Below are positions 49,470 to 61,184 of a stretch of 64,000 nucleotides of DNA, piece by piece. Within the stretch, counting starts at the first letter, position 1, and every line of letters begins with the position of its first letter. The stretch covers positions 39,891,662 to 39,955,661 of the forward strand of contig NC_030851.1 in the NCBI RefSeq assembly GCF_000208745.1. The letters are read 5' to 3'. Source of the stretch: Theobroma cacao (lineage: Eukaryota; Streptophyta; Magnoliopsida; Malvales; Malvaceae). The notes beneath the pieces are model-generated. The model did no database searches and was not told the DNA's origin. It was given only the letters and a program-made list of their open reading frames with translations. The position numbers were made by a program, and so were the translations under genes.

Positions 49470-52400
49470 ATGAAGTTCGGGAAGGAATTTGTGTCTCAGA
49501 TGGTGCCGGAGTGGCAAGAGGCGTATATGAATTATGATTATCTGAAAACCCTTTTGAAAGATATCCATGTTTTCAAGCAAAGAACCAGGCCACCAGCTAG
49601 CCCAAGGGGCCTAAAACGGACCCTGACTCTGTACAGGGCTTTCAGCGGCCTAACCCTAAGACACAACCACCCACCCATCAGTCCATCCACACCGGATATT
49701 GAGGATCAACCCATCCTGGTGACTTCTGTCAACCGGGATGGTTCCCAGAGTTATGAAACGACTTTTCTTATGCAGGCAGACGATGGGGCAGAATACGAGT
49801 TTCTGTTCTTTAGGAGGCTTGATGATGAGTTCAATAAGGTGGATAAGTTTTACAAGTCCAAGGTGGAAGAGGTGACGCAGGAGGCTGAGATCCTGAATAA
49901 GCAAATGGATGCTTTGATTGCTTTCAGGATTAAAGTGGAGAATCCACAAGGATGGTCATGGCAGGACAGGTCAGGCGACATGACCCGTCTTGCCTCAGAT
50001 GTTGCAGCGTCTACGGCTGCATTGGCAGCTTCTATTCCAGCTGGGGCTAGAGCCAGCAGTAAGTCAAGCACACAACACATTGTAAATTGTTTGATATATT
50101 TTGGACACTTGATAAGGACATGACACTTGTAAAAAATTGTCAGAAACATAACGTACTTGGATCAGACAGCTGGTATCCGTGGTCTAACATCATCTGATTG
50201 CATGTACGTAACATAGTAAACGAATGCTTAATTTTTGCTTGATGTACAGGAAGAGTTGATCGCATGGAAATTATTGAAGAGGGGCCAAGCATGCATGAGG
50301 AATCAGATGAGGATAAAGAAGAGAAAGAGAGCAAACATGGAAAGGAAAATGTTCAAGTTCAAAAGCCAGTTGTTAATAACTATAAGGGCCGTAAACCAGC
50401 TCCATTACAGATACTAGACCGAGTAAAAATAAATAAGACTCTTGAGACCCCTCGATCAACCATCAAAGGCTTTCTGAACGTCCCTCAGAAGACTGAGCTG
50501 AAGTTTAACAGGGAAAATCTGAAGAAAGTTGAGAACCAACTAAAGCGAGCTTTTGTTGAATTCTACCAAAAACTTCGCCTTCTCAAGAGTTATAGGTAAA
50601 TGACTAATGCTTTATAAATTAAACTTAGATCAGTACTTTCTCTGCTTTCAATTCGAATTATAGTTGACTTTGTTGTGTTTGGAACAGCTTCTTAAATACA
50701 TTGGCTTTCTCCAAAATCATGAAGAAATATGACAAGGTATATCCCTTTTTTTTCATTAATCAACTCCTTCCCTGATTCAGATGCCAAATTGGGATTTCTG
50801 TCTTTTTAACATTTTGTCCCTCATGCCTGCAGATCACATCAAGGACCGCTGCAAGATCTTACATGAAAATGGTGGATAATTCTTATCTAGGTAGCTCTGA
50901 AGAGGTGAGCTCTCATTAATTTATTTACTAAAAATTTTCAGGTTTTCTATACTAAACTATGTGTAATGCCATGGATTACTGATAATTTGCATGTTCAATT
51001 ACAGGTTACCAAACTCATGGGGAGAGTTGAAGCTACATTCATCAAGCATTTCGCAAACTCAAACCGCAGCAAAGGAATGAATATCTTGAGACCAAAAGCT
51101 AGGAAACAAAGACATAGAATAACATTTTCTACAGGTAGAATACATAAGGAATTAATGAAGCAATTTCGTTTCAAAAGATATAACTCTTTATGACTCATTG
51201 TTGGTTTCTTCCTCGAGAACATTCTCAGGTTTCTTTGCCGGTTGTACACTTGCTCTTATATTAGCACTTATTTTGATTATTCGTGCCCGCAATATCATGG
51301 GAAAGGAGGGAAGGATCCAGTACATGGAAACCATGTTCCCTCTTTACAGGTAACAACAAATTAAGGTCTTGGCTTGAATGTATTCCCCTTTATCATCTGA
51401 TTTTCTTCAAAATCCTGTCCCTGTAGACCATTTTTGACAAGGTTTTACAAATTAACATCTTGCAGCTTATTTGGATTCATTGTTCTACACATGGTTATGT
51501 ATGCTGCCAACATATACTTCTGGAGGCGGTATCGAATCAATTACGCCTTCATATTTGGTTTCAAGCAAGGAACAGAACTAGGCTACAGGGAGGTGCTCCT
51601 TGTAAGTTTTGCTCTTGCAGTATTGGCACTAGCCAGTGTGCTCTCAAATCTTGATATGGAGATGGATCCCAAAACAAAGGATTATGAAACATTTACCGAA
51701 ATTATCCCTTTGATCTTGGTTGGGGTAAGGATTAGATATTGAATTTATTCAAATGAGATATCCAAGCGTTTCTGCCACTCCCTTTCCACCAGTACATAGA
51801 GTTAACTGATCTCTTGGTTTCTTCTTTGCTCTGCAGGTTCTGTTTATCATATTGTTCTTGCCATTCAACATCTTGTATCGATCAAGTCGTTTCTTCTTCC
51901 TCACATGTTTGTTCCACTGTATCTGTGCCCCTCTGTACAAGGTAAAAGAGGGATAGGTGATGGTTTTGTAGAATAGACAAAAACATACTGATGAGCTTCG
52001 ACGATCAGGTCTAACTAATCTGTAAATTACTTTCTACTGCAGGTCACCCTCCCAGATTTCTTCCTGGCAGATCAGTTAACTAGCCAGGTTTGTGACGTGA
52101 ACCTTGCTGTCTGAAAACTGAGTGCCTTTGTATGTTTGAAATCGTCAATTCATATAAATGTTTCAACCTTTGCTTTGTTTCAGGTGCAAGCATTAAGAAG
52201 CCTTGAGTTCTACGTTTGCTACTATGGATGGGGAGATTTTAGACACAGACAGAACAGCTGCAAAAGCAACGATGTATTCAACACTTTTAGCTTCATTATT
52301 GCTGTGATCCCATATTGGTCTCGCCTCCTTCAGGTATTTACTTCAACTTGAAAACACTGTACTTCCAGATGACCTTAGTTGGCCATCGAAACTAATTAAG

Positions 52401-53109
52401 AATGCTTCTGTTAACCCTTTATCAGTGCCTGCGTCGGTTGTTTGAAGAGAAAGACCCCCTGCAAGGATACAATGGGCTGAAATATTTCCTGACAATTGTA
52501 GCTGTTTGTCTTCGGACTGCTTACAGTCTTAACAAGGGGTTAGGTTGGAAAGTATTGGCTCTCACTTTCTCAATTGCTGCTGCAATTGTTGGTACTTACT
52601 GGGACCTTGTCTATGACTGGGGACTTCTTCACCGGCATTCTAAGAACAGATGGTTGAGAGACAAACTCCTTATCCCTCAAAAAAGTGTATACTTTGGGGC
52701 CATGGTGAGTATAAAGGCAGAGGAACATATTTGCTTACCATTCTATTCTATCATCTGTCTAACAATGTTTTTTGATTCAAAAATGCAGGTCCTCAATGTT
52801 CTGCTGAGATTTGCATGGTTGCAAACTGTGTTCAATTTCAAGTTGTTCACTCTGCATAGACAAACCTTGATCACAATAGTTGCCAGTCTTGAGATCATCC
52901 GGCGTGGCATGTGGAATTTCTTCAGGTAACTAAGATGTCTTTTTCCATGTGATCTGATAAACTCATTCCTGAGAAGTAATCTAACATTTTTCTATCATCA
53001 TTTGATCAGGTTAGAAAATGAACATTTGAATAACGTGGGCAAGTACCGTGCATTCAAGTCAGTGCCATTACCTTTCAACTATGATGAAGATGAAGATAAA
53101 GATGAATAG
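49470..53109 (+). CDS. PHO1-H: PHO1-like SPX-EXS protein, copy B
   Basis: Same family and domain order as copy A: SPX (about 1-360), membrane spans, EXS (about 590-785), acidic C terminus. Thirteen exons: 49470-50058, 50250-50595, 50688-50736, 50833-50904, 51005-51134, 51229-51349, 51466-51724, 51837-51941, 52043-52087, 52184-52333, 52426-52704, 52789-52925 and 53010-53109, giving 793 residues. The start [15 protein letters not shown] matches copy A. The frame stays open upstream to an ATG at 49311, but those 53 residues have no family support, so 49470 is chosen. The linker after SPX differs strongly from copy A ([12 protein letters not shown]), while spans and EXS are nearly identical. All splice sites are canonical and no lesion is seen, so both copies look functional. 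Confidence 0.95.
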
Positions 53110-53110
53110 G

Positions 53111-53218
53111 ACCTTCAATTTCAACTAAGTACTACATGTAAAGGGCTATAGGCCTATAGCAGAGACCTTCAATTTCAACTAAGTACTACATGTAAAGGGC
53201 TATAGGCCTATAGCAGAG
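53111..53218. repeat. Perfect tandem duplication, 2 x 54 bp, in the copy B 3' UTR
   Basis: Units 53111-53164 and 53165-53218 appear identical. They begin one base after the stop codon of copy B. Each unit contains the 16-base perfect palindrome GCTATAGGCCTATAGC. Confidence 0.95.
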
Positions 53219-54810
53219 AAATAAATTTGACACTCATACAATAATTTTGAAGCGGCAGTAGAAAAGTTGTTGTAACTATTATCATTTGATTTTTTCTTTA
53301 TGTAAAAATTGTTGTCCTATATCTTCAAAGTTTAGAGGTCAAAAAATGGTTTCTTGTAAATGCATTTATCAAATGTACTTCCACTAGAAGATTGACTAGT
53401 CAATTGAGTGGCTCACTTTCCTCTTAGCTTCCTCAGCTTTATCATCTCATAAAAATGTCAAAAATTTACAAGTTTGAACCAAATGGGCAAGTCAAAAAAT
53501 AAATAAAACAGGATTGCTTGAATATAAATGACGACTAAGATTATAGTAAATATGTGCCAACATTTTTTTGGAGATTTGATTCAAAGTTAAAAAAATCAAA
53601 CTTCAATGATTTCTTTTGTAAATATTCAAATAGCAAGGCTACAAAATAGTATAGACCTCCATCTCTTCTGAATACTTCTTAACTCTCTCAAACTGGCTAA
53701 TATCCCCATTTCAAAGAATAAAAAAGAAAAATCAAAGTAGAAAATACATATATGATGAGATACCGGTACTGCTAGCTGCACGTATCCACTTATCCTACTG
53801 TAGAAAACTACATACACTTACAGGCTTACATCCAAAGATAGCTTGATAGTAAGCAATCTATAAATATACTACTTTCATAAACTATAATGGATGGAAACAG
53901 AAAGTCTACCAGTAAGATACAATCACAGGTGGGGTCTCTTCTGTTGACAGAGTGTAGAATGGGAGTAAGAGCAGTGAACTTTAACAACAACAATCAGCCA
54001 AATTAATCTTTTCTCCTCATGGAAAAGGATTTCTTCTTCTTTGGGGGGTACAAATCATGCAAAGGAATTTGCCATTCTAAGAATCAACAAATTACAGATT
54101 TATGAAATAGGAAGGGTTAGGGAACAATCACATTGCATAACCAATTCAAACAAGTATCAATTAAACATTTATTTTACTCAATCAAATAAGAATGTTATCT
54201 TGAAGAGCAATACAATTATAAGCATCTAAGTTCAAATGCCACACTCAAATCTTTTCCTCAACATACCTCACCGTAGGATTTGCATAGCATCCATACTCGA
54301 AAACTCTCAAAACACCTCTCCATTCAGTTCTTGAAAGGTTGATCAAGTTCGGGCTCATTAACTCTGTTCAACAAGACCTTGAATGTTGTTGGAACAACTG
54401 CAAAAGAAGTAACAACTACTGGAGCATGTAGAAATATTGTTCTTTCAAACAATTCCGGTTACCAATCTTGAACCAACTGGTGACTAACCAGCAACTTTAA
54501 AATTCATTTCAAACTTAGAATTCCCAAGTTACTTAATCACATAAATCAACCAGCAAGTCTGAAACAGCATACGAAAGTAATCTAAACAATCAAAGATAAC
54601 TAAAACACAATAATGTTTGTTCCAGTGAAAAATCATTATCCAGTCAATATTATTCATTTCTCGTGATCTCTTAATAACCTTTCCTCTATTAGTAGTAAAT
54701 CAGTATCCAAAAAAGTATCCTCCTTTGCCATCCAATTGGCTGAGTTTACCGCTAAAAACAACAATTATCTCTAAAAACCCAAAAAGATAATTTCAAAACC
54801 AGCAAGCACC
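53219..54810. other. Intergenic DNA between copy B and the GCK gene
   Basis: No gene is established. One exon-like stretch on the minus strand (54324-54397) has a good acceptor and an open frame ending NEPELDQPFKN-stop, but no partner exon was found. Confidence 0.5.
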
Positions 54811-55254
54811 TCAAATTTTCTGCAAATCCTCTTTGGATTCCAAATTTTGCTCAGAATCTTTAGCAGCCTTTTCTTTTTCTAACTCCCTAATGGCTTCTTC
54901 CTGGGCGGCCTTCTCGGCTTTCAGTATCGGCTCATAGTAATCGGCGTGAGCCTCCATGCACTTCTTCAAAGCCGAAGTGGCTTCCATGCATTTCATGGCA
55001 ACGTCTTCGCCATTCTTCTCGGCTTCGTCCACGCACGTTTCCCAAGCTACAAAGCTTTCTTTGCAGCCACCCGCTTTCATGAACAAGCAAAACCCACACT
55101 CTCCTTCTTCCTCTTCCCCTCCCTCTCCTGAATTCGACGATTCACCGTTGGGTTGATCTGGGTCTGGGTCTGCCGGGTTATTGTTCTCGGTGGAGGAATC
55201 TGACGGGATTGTTGGGCTTTCGGAATCCGTGGATTCAGGGTTTGGTGATGACAT
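54811..55254 (-). CDS. GCK-domain protein with a twin CX9C motif
   Basis: Single-exon gene, 147 residues, function unknown. The first ~50 residues are disordered, rich in Ser, Pro, Asp and Glu. The GCK domain (about 52-112) has six cysteines spaced CX2C-X7-C-X9-C-X14-C-X9-C. The last four form a twin CX9C pair, the helical-hairpin (CHCH) pattern typical of small proteins oxidised by Mia40 in the mitochondrial intermembrane space. A charged coiled-coil tail follows (about 113-145). A mitochondrial location is inference. The position next to the PHO1 genes matches, from memory, a GCK gene at AT1G14060. The ATG is preceded by an overlapping upstream frame. Confidence 0.88.
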   Translation of the reverse strand: MSSPNPESTDSESPTIPSDSSTENNNPADPDPDQPNGESSNSGEGGEEEEGECGFCLFMKAGGCKESFVAWETCVDEAEKNGEDVAMKCMEATSALKKCMEAHADYYEPILKAEKAAQEEAIRELEKEKAAKDSEQNLESKEDLQKI

Positions 55255-55355
55255 GGTACGTCTGATGAGTGTGAATACGATGAAAATCGGTGAGTTAGAG
55301 GGCGAGTTAGAGTAGCGCGAAGAATCGCTAGGGCTTGTTGCTGAAGTGAAGTCAT
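55077..55355 (-). promoter_or_regulatory. Long upstream frame overlapping the GCK start
   Basis: A 92-codon minus-strand frame starts 101 bases before the GCK ATG and overlaps its first ~180 bases in another frame. Its first 34 residues (starting MTSLQQQALAILRATLTRP) have several Arg, many Ser/Thr and almost no acid, like a mitochondrial presequence. It is either a uORF or the first part of an alternative product. Confidence 0.4.
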
Positions 55356-56436
55356 CGCACGCCAGCTTAAAACCTCCTAAAACCCTTTGAAAAAGTTTGT
55401 TTCTTTTCGCCTTTATTCTTAATTAATTAATAAAACAGACTATTCTATTTGTATTTGGGCCGACTGACCCAAACAATTTCAGTTGGGCCTTAACTTAGTT
55501 CTTTAGTATTATTTTACAAACATAATTTAAGTAACTAAAATTCGATATGAATTTATTAATTTTTCTTGACGAATTACTCTTTTGTTAAAATATATAATAT
55601 AAATATCAAATATTTATTCAATAATATATATGTATATTTTTAAATTAAAAAATTAAATTTGAATACAAAAAAAAAAATACTTGATTGGTTGAGAAAAATT
55701 CATTTAAAATTTCAATTTCTATCACTGTTGGACACTAAAGTTTTAACTTATAAGTGTAACCAATTTGATGTAAGCTGATGCAGTGCTTTGGTGGGTAAAA
55801 ACCATTAGTAACAAATTAAATCAGAAGCTTTTTTTTTTTTTTCCAAGTCAGCCAATGGCTATGATCAGAATTGACTACATTTTTCTGATACTGTGTTCTG
55901 CAATATGTCCCTAAAGTCCAGATGCCAGAGACTTTTCTGAATGCTTTCTTAATGCTGCAGGATTGCCTTCCAAGAAGTGGATTTGGATTTGCCTTACCTG
56001 GTTCTGAATGTGCTCTGGATGGAGATATCTTGCTGGTGGTTAATCACCCTTGGTTGAGTCCTCATCAATGTAATTGCAAGGAAGAGGAACTGATTTCAAT
56101 GCCCATAACTTGCCAACATTGTTCAAGTGTTCATTCTCTATCCTGGTTAAACAATGATCCATTTCTCAGCACATACTGCATGTTGACAAAAATCAAGTTT
56201 GGCCTCTTTAAAGGGTCAGCAATATTGCCTCATTTGAGAAGGTTTCTCTGACATTGGATCAGAACTAAGAAGTAGAAGGATCTTGTAGCATTCTGTTCGT
56301 TTTCTCTATGAGATTGTGGCAGTGATTTTCATATTATGATAAGGGATGAAGGGATTGGACATGCTAGTGACTGCTATATTTTGCAGAATCAAAATGAACA
56401 TGAATGTCTTGCCTAGTTTCAGGAGTGGTTCAGTGC
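55356..56436. other. Intergenic DNA between GCK and the PHO1 pseudogene
   Basis: AT-rich to about 55850. A 109-codon plus-strand frame (55922-56251) is not recognised. No match to the last PHO1 exon was found here. Confidence 0.5.
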
Positions 56437-59400
56437 CTGAAGAAGTTCCAAAGACCACGACGAATAATTTCTAGGCAGGAAATGACAGTTGTTATGACCA
56501 CTTTATGAACTGCAAGCAGTTAAATTCCAACACCAACTGCACCCAAGCAACTCTCAAAACCATATCCAGGGCCTGTGTGATGCACAAAACATACAGTTAG
56601 TAACGTTAACTCTGGAAGAAGATTGGAACACCAAAGTTCCTGTCACTTGACATCACCGTAGCTGCAAAGTAGACGCTTTTGTGTGGAACCAGAAGTTTAT
56701 CTCTCAAATAAGCATTCTTTGAATGCCTTCGCAAAAGACCCCAGTCCATGACAAGTTCCAAATATGTACTCAATATTGTCGTAACAGCTGAGCTGACCGT
56801 TCCCTTCTTTAGTTCGAAAGCAGTTCTAATGAGAATTGCAACGATTGTCAAGAAGTAATTTAAACCACCGTATCCATGCACTGCAGCTTTCTCCTCAAAT
56901 AAACGATGAAGGCACTGCAGAAAATCACATGCACTTCTGGCATCAATACAAATAAGAGTTTCTTCCATGGTTTTGCTAAAAGGGTTATTTTGCTTTGTTT
57001 AGAATATAATGAACATAAAATGTAGATTTTAAGTTAAAGTTTGATGCATCGCCTCCTAGGCAGAAATGGGCTGAGAACCAGACTATGTTGCTTTTGATCA
57101 ATCTTAGGATGAATGGATTGGCACAAGGTAGCTGCATTTGAGGCTTACCTTGTCACGTTATTCCATATGCATATGTTATACATAGTTATGTCAAAATCTA
57201 AACACTCAGACATGCATATATATATAAAAATAGAACAATTATTAGGAGCTGCAATGTCTAGCCTGCTAATGTTGATGCAACTCTAACACGTAGGACAACA
57301 CTTTTGGGTAGAACATAATAGTCAGATGCTGTGGGGCACAATGTGTTCCAAGGATGGAAATACTAGGTCAATACAGAAGTGATAGCATTTGCTCTGACTA
57401 GCATTAAGAAAAAATAATCACACCAAACATTTGGTTGCTGCATGACTGAGAAATTTATTATGGCGCTGCACATTGCATAGGCACGTTAGCATAATGTAAT
57501 TTGATGCATCCAAAATGAAGGTACCATGTGGACAAGGTGAACTGCTTGCATATGGTAGGGGACAGATAAAATTCAAAGTATCGATTGTCATAGAGTTCCC
57601 TAGAACCTCCTATACAATGCTTTGTTACATGATTCTCTTCTCCATAATAAGAATGATCATTCAGGTACACTGTTTCCTGCATCAAAAGTTGCAAGCATGC
57701 AACACCAGAAAAATGAAATGAAATGATACCTGTAGCAAACAGATCCAGTATGGTATTAGAGCAACGGCAAAATAAAGAACATTGTAAACACCATGACCAT
57801 GGCATTTGTCTTGCCGTTGGGAGACTTCTCCCAAGCTGTAGTAGCAAATATAAAGGTCAAGACTCCTTATAGCTTGGACCTGAGATCAAATGGTGGGAGA
57901 CATCAGAAACAGATGCAAGTCTTTCTCTCTTTTTCTTTTTGGCCAAGGAAAAAGGCCCAAGTTAGTTTATCTTTGTCCTTTATACTTTGACCAAATACAT
58001 AAATACTTTGTGAAACCTGGCTGGTAAGCTGATCTGCCAAGAAAAAATCTGAAAGTGTAACCTGCAAATAGACAACAATAATGATATCATGACTATCTTA
58101 GTTGTCTCGCACACACATTGTTATTCTGATTTTCTCCATTGCATTACCTTGTAAAGAGGAGCACGAAGGCAGCGAAATAAGGATTGAATGAAGAAGAAAC
58201 GAGTTGAGCGGTATATGATGTCAAAAGGACAAAACAGTATGACCAGAACAATCTGCAACATACAAGAGAAATCATAAGATGTAAATTCCGCTAAGTGTTA
58301 TACATAATTAATAGAAGGAAAAAGGGAATAGTTATACTTCATCAGAAAACTGAGTCAATTCTTATTTAGCAGCAATATCAGAATAAAAAACTAAAGCTAC
58401 TTCTGAATTCTTACTGCAATTAAGCCCAAAGGGAAAAGCTGAGTTAATTTCTTGTGATGCTGAGTTTTTTAGCCCAGATCCAAGTGCGAGTTTCCCAGGA
58501 AACCAGCTAATGCAAGGACTGCAAGACTTGAACTCAGGAGGAAGACTTCTCTATAGCTCAACTCAGTTCCCTGCTTGAAACCAAAGGTAAATGGATAGTT
58601 GATTCGATAACGCCTCCAAAAGAATATGTCTGCAGAATACATGAGCATATGCAGGACAACATATGCAAAATAACTGCAAAGAAATTAAAGTAGTTCTTAG
58701 TGAGTACATGGTCTGGAAGTAAAATTGTCGAAGAGATCAAATTAATTCTAAATGTAATGTAACAGAAATATCAGAAAACTCCTTCATTGCCTGTAAAGTG
58801 GGAAAACGTTAACCATGTATGAGGCACCCTCCTTATGCGTTAGTTTTCTGGTCTCCATCCTTAAAACAACAGCAATGAGCAATGCAATTGAAAAACCAGA
58901 AAAGAAGCCTGAAGACAACAACACAACAGAAGTTAATAGATGGAGGTTCTGAACTAGGCTTTGCATGCTAATTACCTTGCTAAAGAATTTCTTGGTATGG
59001 CAAATTGAGCAGTGAGTTAAGTTAGTACGTACCAGAACCGAATGTAACACTGTGCTTCTCTTTTTTGCTTTTTGGTCTCAATGATTTCATGCCTTCTTGT
59101 ATATTCGCATTTGAAAAATGCTTGACGAAGATAGCTTCAACCCTCTCCAAGAGATTATTCACCTAGAATAGAACAGAGCTAGTCAGTTAAAAGGAAAATT
59201 TGCTCTAGGTAGAGAGGTGACATATAAAAGAGCCAAATTTACTAGCTTGTTTTCAATTCTCAATTCATAGATGGACCCTTTTATGCAAATAAGCTCCTAG
59301 TTATCTTTGCATTAGACTGGGGGGTATATTCATGATTTTTCTTAGAGAAGAATGAAGTCTGTGAAATTTGGGGCACAGACATAAATTGTAATAATAAGAT

Positions 59401-61184
59401 AAAAGTGTCAGTAACTGAGACAAAACCTCATCACAACTGCCAATATAAGAGTTTTTCACTCGTTTCATGTATGGTCTTGCTGCCCTTCTTGATGCAATCT
59501 TCATCCATGCGGAGTAAACAAGTAACAGATCATTGAGAGGGGTTTAGATCAAATCAAAGTGCCATTTTTTCTGCTTCTAATTAGTATAAATGCAACCTGG
59601 ATATTTGTACAAGCATTTGATTCCTGACCTTTTCATATGTTTTCATGATCTTGGATAATGCTGTAAGATTCATGAAACTGGTTCAACCATATGCAAGACA
59701 CATGTCAATGACTTTAAAAGCAAAAAATATTTTACTAAATAGTAAATCAACAGATTGTTTAACTGTTTATCACCTGTAGTGCTTTAGAAGCTGAAGCTTC
59801 TGGTAGAATTCAATAAACACCTTTCTCAGCCTTTTTTCAACTTTCCTCAGTTCATCCTTTTCGAAACATAACTCATCATCTTTGGAATCTTTGAAAAGAC
59901 CTTTTATGGTTGACAGAGGAGATTCAAGGGTATTGTTAATCTTCACATGCTCAAGAATTTCCAGGGGATCTTGTTGGCTGGCAGAGCTGTTGCCTACCAC
60001 CTGGTAACCATTACTCTTTTGAATATTTCGAAATGGATTGAATTCTGGGCCACTAGTGGATTCTTCATCTTGATTAATCTCTTGAAGAATCACATCTATA
60101 TTTTCACCTCCTACACATTCAGAATAAAGACTGTAAGTTCAAGGACACAATAGTTTCCTTGAGTAACAGAAGATCGTCATTATCATGAATCAGAACTACA
60201 TCACCACTACGAAAGTTGGAAGATTCTTCTAGTGCACTTCTGCCCCTCATCTCCACTTCATAACTTGAATCTTCAAACCCCATTCCTGCACATTTGGCAT
60301 ACAGGAAAGGTATATAAGGACTGGTAGCCTCAATATACTTGAATAAAAAAGCTACCAGAGCTGCTTCACCACGTCTAAACACTGAAATATAAGTTTTAGC
60401 TGTGGTTTTTCTTCCAGTTACTATAGCAACCACTGTTGCAAAAGATGTTTTTACACTGTCATATAATTTACTATATGAATCTCTGACCAAAATGAATTAA
60501 AATGTGAAGCTTCTGTATCAGCTGCACTTTAATTATTTTTTAGAAGTATATATGATTGATTATTGTTTGTACATATTCTGTTATTTTCTTTCATTACCAT
60601 TAAATTTGGATAGAAGTTGTTTAAATTTTGCAAAAACCCTACATGATATTAGTTCTGCAATGACCCTGAGTAGTCTCTTTCAAGGGCATCCTAGTCGAAA
60701 TATCAGCAGGCTGATGTTCTCTTAAACTATCACCGTTACCACCACAGCTTTGTACCCTCATCCGCAAAGCAATCAAAGCGTCCATTCGTTTATTCAGTAA
60801 AGCTGCTTTATCCATCACTGCCTCTATCTTTTGCTTATAAAAGGTATTGACCTTGTTGAACTCTTCATCAAGCGTTCTAAAGAATTCTACCTCAATCTCT
60901 CCTCCTTCCCCAGACTGCCCGAGGAACTCTGTCCTGTAAAACTGTCCAGAATCATCTTTCTGCAATCTGTCAACACCTGTCACTTGATCCTCTACATCTC
61001 CCTTGTTCATTAGGTTGCTTGGGTGTAGATGTAGACCACTGAGAGTTCGGCGCAGAGATAATTTCTTCTGTAAGGATTTCAGAGGTGTTTCCGGTTGCTT
61101 ACTTAGCTTGTGGTGCAAAATCTCTCGTAAAATACTTTTTAGAACATTATAATCCACATACGCTTCTGTCCACTCAGGCACCAT
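56437..61184 (-). pseudogene. PHO1-like SPX-EXS gene, copy C, decayed
   Basis: Inverted third member of the PHO1 cluster. Recognised exons: ~60700-61184 (SPX, from MVPEWTEAYVDY), 60110-59774, 59677-59629, 59498-59427, 59162-59033, 58908-58791, 58673-58415, 58252-58148, 58061-58017, 57879-57730, 56914-56657 and 56572-56437. Lesions: the first ten SPX residues are not encoded in frame (a stop lies seven codons before MVPEW); a TAA stop at 58471-58469 lies within the 259-base exon; the 58791 and 56437 donors read GC, not GT; the last recognised exon is one base shorter than in copy B and is shifted; the final exon ([13 protein letters not shown] region) was not found. Exon lengths otherwise match copy B. 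An N-terminal SPX product remains possible. Confidence 0.8.

Noticed and set aside
54324..54397. Minus-strand exon-like stretch ending NEPELDQPFKN
   Set aside because: A good acceptor but no phase-compatible donor in the GCK gene or elsewhere nearby. Could be an alternative GCK 3' exon; not supported enough to annotate.
55922..56251. 109-codon plus-strand open frame
   Set aside because: No recognised domain, no exon partners, and it lies in the region where copy C lost its 3' end. Kept as unassigned DNA.
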